Shown piece after piece: positions 17,784-25,245 of a DNA stretch of 41,929 nt; within the stretch, counting starts at the first letter, position 1, and every line of letters begins with the position of its first letter. Source of the DNA: Paracoccaceae bacterium. Lineage in GTDB: Bacteria; Pseudomonadota; Alphaproteobacteria; Rhodobacterales; Rhodobacteraceae. The position numbers were made by a program, and so were the translations under genes. The notes below the pieces were generated by a model that saw nothing but the letters and a program-made list of their open reading frames with translations, ran no database searches and was not told the origin of the DNA. The stretch spans positions 1 to 41,929 of the forward strand of contig JAJFIC010000086.1 of the NCBI GenBank assembly GCA_021775315.1. Reading direction: 5' to 3'.

Positions 17784-18959
17784 GTGCAGCTAAACAAATC
17801 CATCTGGGCGTCACCGTCGGATTATTTCAGACAGAACCAACCGGACCGTCCCGTGTGCTTTTTCGCACCCAAAGTGCTGCACGCCAGTCTGGATGAATTT
17901 CAGCAGGGATTTCCGGGGCTTGTCACCTATGCGGTCAAGGCCAATCCGTTGCGCGAGGTGTTGGAAAATCTGGTGGCGGCAGGTCTGAGCGGTTTTGACG
18001 TCGCCTCGCCGGTTGAAATATCGCAGGTGCGCGCCGTGTGTCAAAACGCGGTGCTGCATTACAACAATCCGGTGCGCTCGCGCGCAGAACTTGAATTTGC
18101 CCGTGACGCTGGCGTCGCCTCATATTCCGTCGACAGCTTCACCGAACTGGCCAAACTGGCCGAGATTGTGCCGCCCAATGGGGTCGAGATCTCGGTGCGC
18201 CTGAAATTGCCCGTCACCGGTGCGGCCTATGATTTTGGTGCAAAATTTGGCGCCACACCTGAAAAATGCGGGGCTTTGCTGGCCAAGGTCGCCGATCTTG
18301 GCTTCACCCCGTCAATGACTTTTCATCCCGGCACGCAATGCAAAGACCCCGCCGCTTGGCAAAGCTATATTTTTGCCGCGGATCAGATCGCCCGGCGTGC
18401 TGGTGTCACGCTTAGCCGCCTTAATGTCGGTGGCGGCTTTCCCAGCCATCGCCAAGGCGCCCAGCCGGAACTGGCCCCGATCTTTGACGCTATCCGCAGC
18501 GCCACGCGCACAGCATTTGGCACAAAGCCGCCTGATTTGGTGTGCGAACCGGGCCGGGCGATGGTGGCCGAAGCGTTCACGCTGGCCCCGCGTATCAAAG
18601 CGATCACGGATGAGGGCGACGTGTTTTTGAACGATGGCACCTATGGCGCGCTGGCGGAATTGCCAACGATTGAACCGAACGAGCGTATTGTCGTTCTGGG
18701 GTCGTCAGGTGCGCCAGTTGGCGGCAGGCACAAACGGCGGATGGTGTTTGGGCCAACCTGTGATTCGCTTGATGTTTTGCCGGAAAAAACCCTGCTGCCA
18801 GATGATATTGCTGAGGGTGATCACGTGCTTTTTCACGGCATGGGGGCCTATTCCTACTCTGTCGCCACTGGTTTTAACGGCTATGGACAGGTGCAAACCG
18901 TGACTGTGCAGGATCTGGAGCCGCATCTGCTGGCCCGCACTGCGCCGCAATCACGCTAG
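17784..18959 (+). CDS. Fold-type III PLP-dependent decarboxylase (ornithine/lysine decarboxylase-like)
   Basis: A 391-residue enzyme of the alanine-racemase-fold decarboxylases that would turn a basic amino acid into a diamine (putrescine or cadaverine). The PLP-binding lysine is in TYAVKANP (about residue 51), followed by GFDVASPVEI, the phosphate and substrate loops MTFHPGTQ and NVGGGFPS, CEPGRAMVAEA (PLP-nitrogen glutamate) and GPTCDSLDVL with the catalytic cysteine. Substrate choice between ornithine, lysine and a related amino acid cannot be decided. The start is a GTG at 17784 with AGGAGC at good spacing. It is divergent from an Lrp gene and ends in a CTAG shared with the convergent P450 gene. 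Confidence 0.9.
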   Translation: MQLNKSIWASPSDYFRQNQPDRPVCFFAPKVLHASLDEFQQGFPGLVTYAVKANPLREVLENLVAAGLSGFDVASPVEISQVRAVCQNAVLHYNNPVRSRAELEFARDAGVASYSVDSFTELAKLAEIVPPNGVEISVRLKLPVTGAAYDFGAKFGATPEKCGALLAKVADLGFTPSMTFHPGTQCKDPAAWQSYIFAADQIARRAGVTLSRLNVGGGFPSHRQGAQPELAPIFDAIRSATRTAFGTKPPDLVCEPGRAMVAEAFTLAPRIKAITDEGDVFLNDGTYGALAELPTIEPNERIVVLGSSGAPVGGRHKRRMVFGPTCDSLDVLPEKTLLPDDIAEGDHVLFHGMGAYSYSVATGFNGYGQVQTVTVQDLEPHLLARTAPQSR

Positions 18960-20140
18960 GCCGACACCATCAATCGCGAGAGGCCGTGGAAATGGTATCG
19001 GTCGGCATAGCTTGGCGTTGACGCAAGTCTCAAGCCGGAACAGCGCTCAAACAAGATTGGCAGCGCGATTTGCAATTCCAACCGGGCAAGCGGCGCGCCG
19101 ACGCAAAAATGCAGACCTGCGCCAAAGCTGGTGTTGCTTTGGATGGGGCGCAGTGGGTTAAACCGGTTGGGATCCGCGAACTCGGCCGGGTCACGGTTGG
19201 CCGCGGCCAGCAGTAGGCCGATTTCATCACCGGGTTTGAAGCTGTGGCCAAACAATTCCAATTCCTCATAAACAAAGCGCGTGAACATATGAAGCGGCGG
19301 ATCAAACCGCAGACATTCTTCAACCGCCGTCGCTATATGTTCACCGCCCATCAGGGCAGGGACGTTGTGACCGCTTTCAAGCAGCGTTTTGACGCCATTG
19401 CCAAAGGCATGCACCGTCGCCTCGTGCCCCGCATTCAGCAATAAAACAGCCGTGGTAATCAGCTCGTCCGTCGACAGGCGTTCGCCCTTTTCCTCAGCCG
19501 CAATCAATTGCGTCAGCAAATCATCGCGCGGGGTTTTGCGCCGCGCGTCGATATAGCTGCGCATGAAATCGCTAAACGCAAGGGTCGCAGCGACGGCGGC
19601 ATCCTCGGTTTCGCGTGTTCGGTTGGCTTGGTACATTGCCACCATATCATGCGACCAAGCCAGCAATTGCGGCGCCATCTCTTCCGGCACGCCCAGCAAG
19701 CGGGCGATGATGATGACCGGGATTTGTTCGGCAAATGCCGGTAGCAGATCGAAATCGCCAGACGGAAAATCATCAATCAGTTGCTGCGATAGTGCGCTGA
19801 TATCAGCCCGCATTTCGCCGATCCGGCGAGAGGTAAAGGCCCGCACCACAAGGCCGCGCAGGCGGGTATGGGTTGGGGGTTCGCGTTCCAGCATCGAGTG
19901 GGTTTCAAATGCCATAAACGGGCGAATATGGGCAGGCGCTGGGTCGCGAAACGCCGCTAACTGCTCACGCCCCAGACGGCGGTCACGCAACAGGCCGTCA
20001 ACGGCACGAAACGAGGTGGCGCAGGGCATATTGTAATCGTGCCAGAAAAATATGTCGCCAGCCACGCGCACCCGGTCATAAAACGGATATGGGTTCTGGA
20101 CGAAATCGGGCTGTGTCGGGTCTTGCGAAAACTGCTGCAT
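18956..20140 (-). CDS. Cytochrome P450
   Basis: A 394-residue soluble bacterial P450 monooxygenase (408 if the ATG at 20182 is used). The haem-thiolate loop is FGAGLHFCVGAPLARLE with the ligand cysteine; the K-helix ExxR is EECLR; the I-helix oxygen-activation motif is NAGHEAT; and the C-helix region EREPPTHTRLRGLV is intact. No ferredoxin or reductase gene is adjacent, so its redox partner is encoded elsewhere. The substrate is unknown. I prefer the start at 20140 (MQQFSQDPTQPDF) because it has AGGCAGG before it and begins shortly before the first conserved segment. Divergent from dctB, with about 96 bp between starts. Confidence 0.94.
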   Translation of the reverse strand: MQQFSQDPTQPDFVQNPYPFYDRVRVAGDIFFWHDYNMPCATSFRAVDGLLRDRRLGREQLAAFRDPAPAHIRPFMAFETHSMLEREPPTHTRLRGLVVRAFTSRRIGEMRADISALSQQLIDDFPSGDFDLLPAFAEQIPVIIIARLLGVPEEMAPQLLAWSHDMVAMYQANRTRETEDAAVAATLAFSDFMRSYIDARRKTPRDDLLTQLIAAEEKGERLSTDELITTAVLLLNAGHEATVHAFGNGVKTLLESGHNVPALMGGEHIATAVEECLRFDPPLHMFTRFVYEELELFGHSFKPGDEIGLLLAAANRDPAEFADPNRFNPLRPIQSNTSFGAGLHFCVGAPLARLELQIALPILFERCSGLRLASTPSYADRYHFHGLSRLMVSA

Positions 20141-20236
20141 GGGCCTGCCTGTGTTGGTTTGGCCGCATCCTTGCCAATCCAACTGGTCAAGACAAGGCGG
20201 GATGCGTAAACTGGCCGCTAAAATACGAGGGACCGC

Positions 20237-22027
20237 TTGCGTAAACTGATTTGGCCAGTGATTGCATTTCTTTTGGTGACGGCAATGCTGTCGCTGGGGA
20301 TTTGGTGGTGGGCCTATGGCACTGCACTTGATCGACTGTCGGCGCGCGGCCAGACCGAATTATCCTTGGCCGCCGATCGTCTGCAAAGCTATCTGCAACG
20401 GTTTCGCCAATTGTCGGTTGTTTTGGCTGATCACCCCGGCCTGATTGCGCTGTTGCAGGAAGACAGCGACCAATTCGTTGCGGAATCAGAACGCTTACTG
20501 CTGGAAACCGCAGACAAAACCGGCTCACTTGAGGTTTTCGTGCTGTCGGCAAGCGGGGTTGTGGTGGCCTCATCACGTGGGGCCTATGACGGGCAATCTT
20601 ACGCCGGAACCGAATATTTTCGCCGCGCCATGAACGGGGCGTTAGGTACTTCGCAGTCCAGCGATGCGCAGGGCCGCGCCTTTTATGCCGCAGCCCCGAT
20701 CCAGCGCCACGGCGCGCCGCCCATCGGTGCCGTTGTGGTCAAAGCAGATATCGAGGCGGTAGAGACCGATTGGCGAGCTAACCCGAATATTCTTTATTTT
20801 ACAGATCGTTATGGGGTGGTGTTTGTCGCCAACCGGTTTGAGTTGTTGTTCAGATCATTGGCAGACGGGGGCATCGCGCAAAACGTCGCCCAGAAATATG
20901 GCCCGACCAAAATCACACCATTTGCGGCGCACGATCAAAGCCGCTTGTCCGGCCATGATCTGTGGCAATTTTCAGGCGGCGGGCGGTTCCCGACAGCGGC
21001 ATTGCATCTGGTGCGCCACGCGCCGGTGATTGATTTGAAAGCGGAAATCCTGATCGACGCGACCCCGGCACGCCTTTCTGCCTTGTTTCAGGCGGCCTTT
21101 GCGGCGGCGGCCAGTCTGGTTTTTGGTGCGGTCCTGCTTATTCTGACGCAAAGACGGATGGCACTGGGGCAACGGTTGCGGCTGGAAGAACGGGCAAATC
21201 TGGAACTGGAACAGCGCGTCGCCTTAAGAACCGAACAATTGTCGGGCGTAAACCTTGATTTGCGTCAACAGATCAAAGAACGCCGGGAGGCCGAAGAAGC
21301 CCTTAAGGTCGCCCAGCAAGACCTTGTTCAGGCGGGAAAATTATCCGCCCTTGGTCAAATGTCCGCCGGGATCAGCCATGAATTGAACCAGCCTTTGATG
21401 GCGATAAGGTCATTTTCAGAAAATGCCGAGGCGTATTTGGATCGTGGTGATCTGGCGACGGCAAAAAACAATCTTTCGCGGATATCTGAAATGGCGCGTC
21501 GCATGGGGCGCATCATCAAAAACCTGCGCGCCTTTACCCGAAAAGAGGGTGAACCGATCACCAATGTCGATCTGAATGCTGTGGTTGGCACAGTGCTTGA
21601 AATGAACGAAAAGCGGCTTGAGGAAAACGCGGTCACAACCCTCTGGAATGCGCCAGGCGAAACGGTGATGGTGCGCGGTGGCGAGGTGCGTCTGCAACAG
21701 GTTTTGATCAATCTGGTGTCCAATGCGTTGGATGCAATGGAAGGCCAGCCAGACAAGCAACTGGAAATTGCCATTGAACAAGCCCCATCTCTGACCCGAC
21801 TATCCGTGCGCGATACCGGCCCCGGTCTGGACGAGGCTGAAAAGATATTTGACCCGTTTTACACCACAAAAATAGTCGGTGCGTCCGAAGGCATGGGGCT
21901 GGGCCTGTCGATTTCCTACGGCATTGTGCAAAGCTTTGGCGGCAAAATAACCGGGCGAAACCACCCTGATGGCGGTGCTGTTTTCACGGTTGAATTGACC
22001 CCAACCGGGTTGGAGGAGGCTGCATGA
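20237..22027 (+). CDS. dctB: C4-dicarboxylate sensor histidine kinase DctB
   Basis: A 596-residue sensor kinase. Membrane segments at about residues 4-26 and 283-305 enclose a periplasmic double-PAS (dCache-like) sensor of about 255 residues, as in rhizobial DctB. A coiled coil (LEERANLELEQRVALRTEQL) leads to the HisKA box GQMSAGISHELNQPLMAI with phospho-acceptor His381, then the ATPase lobe with NLVSNALDAM, RDTGPGLDEAEKIFDPFYTTK and GMGLGLSISYGI. It should phosphorylate DctD, whose ATG overlaps its stop by four bases. The start is a TTG at 20237 behind GAGGGA. A 15-codon reading frame starting at the ATG 20202 ends inside the dctB start region in another phase; a GCGTAAACTG direct repeat links the two. 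Confidence 0.92.
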   Translation: MRKLIWPVIAFLLVTAMLSLGIWWWAYGTALDRLSARGQTELSLAADRLQSYLQRFRQLSVVLADHPGLIALLQEDSDQFVAESERLLLETADKTGSLEVFVLSASGVVVASSRGAYDGQSYAGTEYFRRAMNGALGTSQSSDAQGRAFYAAAPIQRHGAPPIGAVVVKADIEAVETDWRANPNILYFTDRYGVVFVANRFELLFRSLADGGIAQNVAQKYGPTKITPFAAHDQSRLSGHDLWQFSGGGRFPTAALHLVRHAPVIDLKAEILIDATPARLSALFQAAFAAAASLVFGAVLLILTQRRMALGQRLRLEERANLELEQRVALRTEQLSGVNLDLRQQIKERREAEEALKVAQQDLVQAGKLSALGQMSAGISHELNQPLMAIRSFSENAEAYLDRGDLATAKNNLSRISEMARRMGRIIKNLRAFTRKEGEPITNVDLNAVVGTVLEMNEKRLEENAVTTLWNAPGETVMVRGGEVRLQQVLINLVSNALDAMEGQPDKQLEIAIEQAPSLTRLSVRDTGPGLDEAEKIFDPFYTTKIVGASEGMGLGLSISYGIVQSFGGKITGRNHPDGGAVFTVELTPTGLEEAA

Positions 22028-23256
22028 CGACGGAAATCACGCCGACGCCCCGCAACCCTGTCCTGCTGGTCGATGATGACGCGATGATCCGCGAGGCGTT
22101 GGGCCAGACGCTGGAACTTGGCGGGTATGCCCCCATTACAGCCGCCTCGTTCATTGAAGCCAAGGATCACATTTCAGAGGGTTTCACCGGTGTCATCATC
22201 AGTGATATTCGGATGCCGGGCAAAGACGGTTTCGCGCTGTTGGAGTACACCCATCAGCTGGATGACGCTCTGCCCGTGATCCTGCTAACCGGCGAAGGCG
22301 ATGTGCCAACTGCCGTGCGCGGGATCAGCGGCGGGGCCTATGATTTTTTGGAAAAACCTTGCGATCCCAAACTGTTACTTGAAGTCGTCGAAAAAGCGAT
22401 GCGCACACGCGCCTTGGTTATGGAAAACCGCGCGCTGAAAGATGCGCTGGATCAGGCTTTGCATGAAACCATCGGTTTTCTTGGGGTGTCTGCGGTCAGT
22501 CACGATCTGCGCCAACGGATCAGGCAGGCGGGGCGGGTTGGTTCCAGCGTGTTAATCTCAGGTGCGCGCGGGGCAGGTCGGGGCCATGTGGCGCGGTTGG
22601 TGCAGGAATTGCGTGACGCGGCATCTGGCTTGCACCGGGTTGATTGCGTCAGCCCGTTTGATCACGCGACGCTTGAGTGCGGCGCCGAGGTTCTGTTGCT
22701 GTGCGATATCGAACGGCTGGATGAAGGCGATCAGGTGCGCCTGTTGCAACACCTAAAGACGCGCGGTGATCAGGCGGTATTTGCCACGACCGGGCAGGAT
22801 ATTGACGACCTTGTACACTCTGGCGTGGTGCATGATGATCTTTTCTATCATCTTTGCGTCATGCGCATTCATGTCCCCCCTTTGACGGAACGCCGCGAGG
22901 ATATTCCAATTCTGTTTGACAAGTTTCTGCGCGAAGAAATTGACGCGGGTGCCCAGATCACCTCGGCCGAAGGGCGGTTGGCGGCGCAGGGCCTTGCTGG
23001 TCTGGACTGGAGCGGCAATCTGCGGGCGTTGCGCAATCACGCCAAGCGGGTGGCGTGGGGTTTGGCCAGCAATAGCGAACCGGTCAGCCTGAAAATTCAG
23101 CTTGAACGGGTGGAACGCGGTATTATCGAGGATGCGTTGCGCCGATATGCCGGGCACGCAACCCAAACGGCGCATGTGCTTGGCCTGCCGCGCAAGACGT
23201 TTTATGACCGGTTGGCAAAACTGGGCATCAAGGCCGAAGGATTCCGGGAATCATAG
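22024..23256 (+). CDS. dctD: DctD-like response regulator with a degenerate AAA+ domain
   Basis: A 410-residue NtrC-class regulator, about 40-50 residues shorter than usual DctD. The receiver (about 12-130) is intact: LLVDDDAM, phospho-acceptor Asp61 in IISDIRMPGKDG, LLTGEGDV, FLEKPCD. The C-terminus is a FIS-type helix-turn-helix (TQTAHVLGLPRKTFYDRLAKLGI). The central AAA+ domain is eroded: the Walker A position reads GARGAGRG (lysine replaced by arginine), the GAFTGA loop is missing altogether, the Walker B reads LLLCDI where LFLDEI is expected, and the arginine-finger stretch reads HDDLFYHL instead of REDLYYRL. So it should bind DNA and receive phosphate but not remodel sigma-54 polymerase. 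It is coupled to dctB and lies upstream of dctPQM. Confidence 0.88.
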   Translation: MTTEITPTPRNPVLLVDDDAMIREALGQTLELGGYAPITAASFIEAKDHISEGFTGVIISDIRMPGKDGFALLEYTHQLDDALPVILLTGEGDVPTAVRGISGGAYDFLEKPCDPKLLLEVVEKAMRTRALVMENRALKDALDQALHETIGFLGVSAVSHDLRQRIRQAGRVGSSVLISGARGAGRGHVARLVQELRDAASGLHRVDCVSPFDHATLECGAEVLLLCDIERLDEGDQVRLLQHLKTRGDQAVFATTGQDIDDLVHSGVVHDDLFYHLCVMRIHVPPLTERREDIPILFDKFLREEIDAGAQITSAEGRLAAQGLAGLDWSGNLRALRNHAKRVAWGLASNSEPVSLKIQLERVERGIIEDALRRYAGHATQTAHVLGLPRKTFYDRLAKLGIKAEGFRES

Positions 23257-23268
23257 GCCAGCAAAGGC

Positions 23269-23318
23269 TGTGCGGGTTTTCACACAATCAACTAATTCGG
23301 TGTGCGGGATTTCGCACG
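23269..23318. promoter_or_regulatory. Two phased inverted repeats, probable DctD operators
   Basis: Two 18-bp sites share TGTGCGGG: 23269-23286 (TGTGCGGGTTTTCACACA) and 23301-23318 (TGTGCGGGATTTCGCACG). Each is an inverted repeat of the form GTGCG...CGCAC, the second perfect in its core. Their starts are 32 bp apart, close to three helical turns, so both face the same side of DNA. They resemble, as I recall them, the tandem DctD sites of rhizobia. They lie about 185-235 bp upstream of dctP. Confidence 0.65.
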
Positions 23319-23455
23319 CGCTGGCCAAAATGCCCCGAAAAATGCATTAGCGCCGCCGATCAATGCTTTGGCAAACAACAACAAAAACCATTTCAATCAC
23401 ACCCTCGTCATTTTTTTCTTGAGACGTAATCAAGCCGCGTTACCGTTACGGCAGG

Positions 23456-23471
23456 CGCCCGGCTCCGGGCG
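23456..23471 (+). promoter_or_regulatory. GC-rich hairpin in the dctP leader
   Basis: CGCCCGG (23456-23462) and CCGGGCG (23465-23471) pair around a CT loop, 31 bp upstream of the dctP ATG and just before the GGGAGGAAA ribosome binding site. It may stabilise the 5' end of the abundant dctP message. Upstream, CTTGA-N7-TCAAG (23419-23435) is a further small inverted repeat. Confidence 0.4.
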
Positions 23472-23502
23472 TTTGTCATTCCAATTTTTCCGGGAGGAAA
23501 CC

Positions 23503-24504
23503 ATGAAATTCCTGACAGCCACCGCAGTTGCTGCGGCACTGACACTTACCGCAGGCACGGCGTTCGCGTCCTGCGAAGACGGCGAAGTGGTCATCAAGTT
23601 CGCCCACGTAACCAACACCGACAAGCACCCAAAGGGCATTGCAGCCACCTTGTTGCAAAACCGCGTCAACGCTGAAATGAACGGCAAAGCCTGTATGGAG
23701 GTTTTCCCGAACTCAACGCTTTATGACGACAACAAAGTGCTTGAAGCAATGTTGCAGGGCGACGTGCAACTGGCCGCGCCAAGCTTATCGAAGTTTGAAA
23801 AGTTCACCAAACAGTTCCGCATTTTTGATCTGCCATTCATGTTCAAAAACGTCGAAGCTGTGAACGAATTCCAATTGTCAGGCACCGGTCAGGCCATGAA
23901 AGACAGCATGCAAAAGCGTGGCCTGCAAGGTCTGGCGTTCTGGCACAATGGCATGAAGCAAATGTCCGCCAGCAAGCCTTTGGTTCTGCCAACGGATGCA
24001 AATGGTTTGAAATTCCGGGTTCAGTCGTCGGACGTTCTGGTGGCCCAGATGGAAGCCATCGGTGGCAGCCCACAAAAAATGGCGTTCTCCGAAGTTTACG
24101 GCGCGCTGCAGCAAGGCGTGGTTGATGGTCAGGAAAACACTTGGTCAAACATCTACGGCAAGAAGTTCTTTGAAGTTCAGGACGGCACGACTGAAACCAA
24201 CCACGGTATCATCGACTATCTGCTGGTGACCTCGGTTGATTGGCTCGACAGCCTTGATCCTGCTGTGCGCGATCAGTTCCTGACAATTGTTGGTGAAGTG
24301 ACCAACACCCGGAACGGTGAATCGACCAAAGTCAACGCCGAGGCCAAGGCCAACGTGATTGCCGCCGGTGGTGTTGTACGTGAACTGAACGCCGAGCAGC
24401 GTGACGCTTGGGTTGCAGCCATGAAGCCGGTCTGGAGCCAGTTTGAAGGCGACGTGGGTGCGAAAAATATCGCAGCCGCACAGGCCATCAACGCCAACCA
24501 CTAA
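23503..24504 (+). CDS. dctP: TRAP transporter C4-dicarboxylate-binding protein DctP
   Basis: A 333-residue periplasmic solute receptor. The Sec signal peptide is cleaved after AFA (about residue 22); the mature protein begins with VVIKFAHVTNTDKHPKGIAA and shows EVFPNSTLYDDNKVLEAMLQGDVQLAAPS, RVQSSDVLVAQMEAIGG and SEVYGALQQGVVDGQEN in order (read as separate blocks), the DctP pattern including the carboxylate-binding arginine in FRVQSS. It delivers succinate, malate or fumarate to DctQM. The start at 23503 is fixed by GGGAGGAAACC. It follows dctBD after a 246-bp control region with two inverted repeats, and a stem-loop separates it from dctQ, which would allow more DctP than permease. Confidence 0.96.
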   Translation: MKFLTATAVAAALTLTAGTAFASCEDGEVVIKFAHVTNTDKHPKGIAATLLQNRVNAEMNGKACMEVFPNSTLYDDNKVLEAMLQGDVQLAAPSLSKFEKFTKQFRIFDLPFMFKNVEAVNEFQLSGTGQAMKDSMQKRGLQGLAFWHNGMKQMSASKPLVLPTDANGLKFRVQSSDVLVAQMEAIGGSPQKMAFSEVYGALQQGVVDGQENTWSNIYGKKFFEVQDGTTETNHGIIDYLLVTSVDWLDSLDPAVRDQFLTIVGEVTNTRNGESTKVNAEAKANVIAAGGVVRELNAEQRDAWVAAMKPVWSQFEGDVGAKNIAAAQAINANH

Positions 24505-24521
24505 GATTGATATTAAGAACA

Positions 24522-24551
24522 GCACGGCCCCGGATGAATGCGGGGCCGTGC
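24522..24551 (+). terminator. Strong intercistronic stem-loop between dctP and dctQ
   Basis: GCACGGCCCCG (24522-24532) and CGGGGCCGTGC (24541-24551) form a perfect 11-bp stem with an 8-nt loop, 17 bp after the dctP stop, followed by AATTTTC. It is probably a partial terminator or 3' protective hairpin that lets the receptor be made in excess over the membrane subunits. Confidence 0.65.
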
Positions 24552-24579
24552 AATTTTCAGAAATTTGGGGGATGATCTG

Positions 24580-25242
24580 ATGCGGCGCTCTGTCGGGAAT
24601 ATCGTTAACACGATCGAAGAGAATATGATTTCGATCATCCTTGGCATGATGGTGCTGGTCACATTTGCCAATGTGGTTGCCCGCAAAGGTTTCAATACAA
24701 ATATCCTTTGGGCGCTAGAGCTGACGGTGTTTCTGTTTGCCTGGCTTGTGCTTTTGGGGGTGTCTTACGCCGTTAAAGTCGGTGCCCATCTTGGGGTCGA
24801 TGCGATCACAAATCTGGCCAATGCCCGCATGCGCCGGTTCATGGCGCTGACCTCGGCTGTGGCCTGTTTGGCGTTCACCTTTTTGCTTTTGAAAGGCAGC
24901 TGGGATTACTGGGCGCCATTTGCCAATCTTCCCGGCACCGAGGGGCGTTGGTTCCCGACCGGGTTTCAGGAAAACTTTCGCGGACGCGGCTGGTTTGAGG
25001 TGAACGACATCCCGATGATAGCGCCTTTGCGCTTTCTTGAAGACATTTTCAACGATGGCGATGCTTACGAAAAAATCCCCCGTTTCATTCCTTATGCGGT
25101 GATGCCGATTTCTATGGCGCTTTTGTTATTTCGCTTTGTTCAGGCCACCATTGCGTTATGGCGCGGTGAAATCACCAGCCTGATCGTCAGCCACGAAGCC
25201 GAAGACGCGGTCGAAGAAGCCGCCGCAAAGCTGAAGGATTAA
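24580..25242 (+). CDS. dctQ: TRAP transporter small permease subunit DctQ
   Basis: A 220-residue membrane protein with four hydrophobic segments, the DctQ topology. Characteristic parts are EENMISIILGMMVLVTFANVVARKGF (first segment, read in parts), LELTVFLFAWLVLLGVSYAVK, GAHLGVDAITNL (the G-x-H-x-x-V-D motif of DctQ), and RFIPYAVMPISMALLLFRF. It carries an insert of about 45 residues between the third and fourth segments (ANLPGTEGRWFPTGF... to ...DAYEKIP). The ATG at 24580 is preferred; an in-frame ATG at 24538 lies inside the upstream stem-loop. It is followed by dctM after 3 bp. Confidence 0.93.
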   Translation: MRRSVGNIVNTIEENMISIILGMMVLVTFANVVARKGFNTNILWALELTVFLFAWLVLLGVSYAVKVGAHLGVDAITNLANARMRRFMALTSAVACLAFTFLLLKGSWDYWAPFANLPGTEGRWFPTGFQENFRGRGWFEVNDIPMIAPLRFLEDIFNDGDAYEKIPRFIPYAVMPISMALLLFRFVQATIALWRGEITSLIVSHEAEDAVEEAAAKLKD

Positions 25243-25245
25243 GCC

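Noticed and set aside
23306-23463. Sigma-54 promoter for dctP
   Set aside because: The two GG-N10-GC hits (23306-23319 and 23450-23463) lack the TTGC at -12 and overlap an operator repeat or a hairpin.
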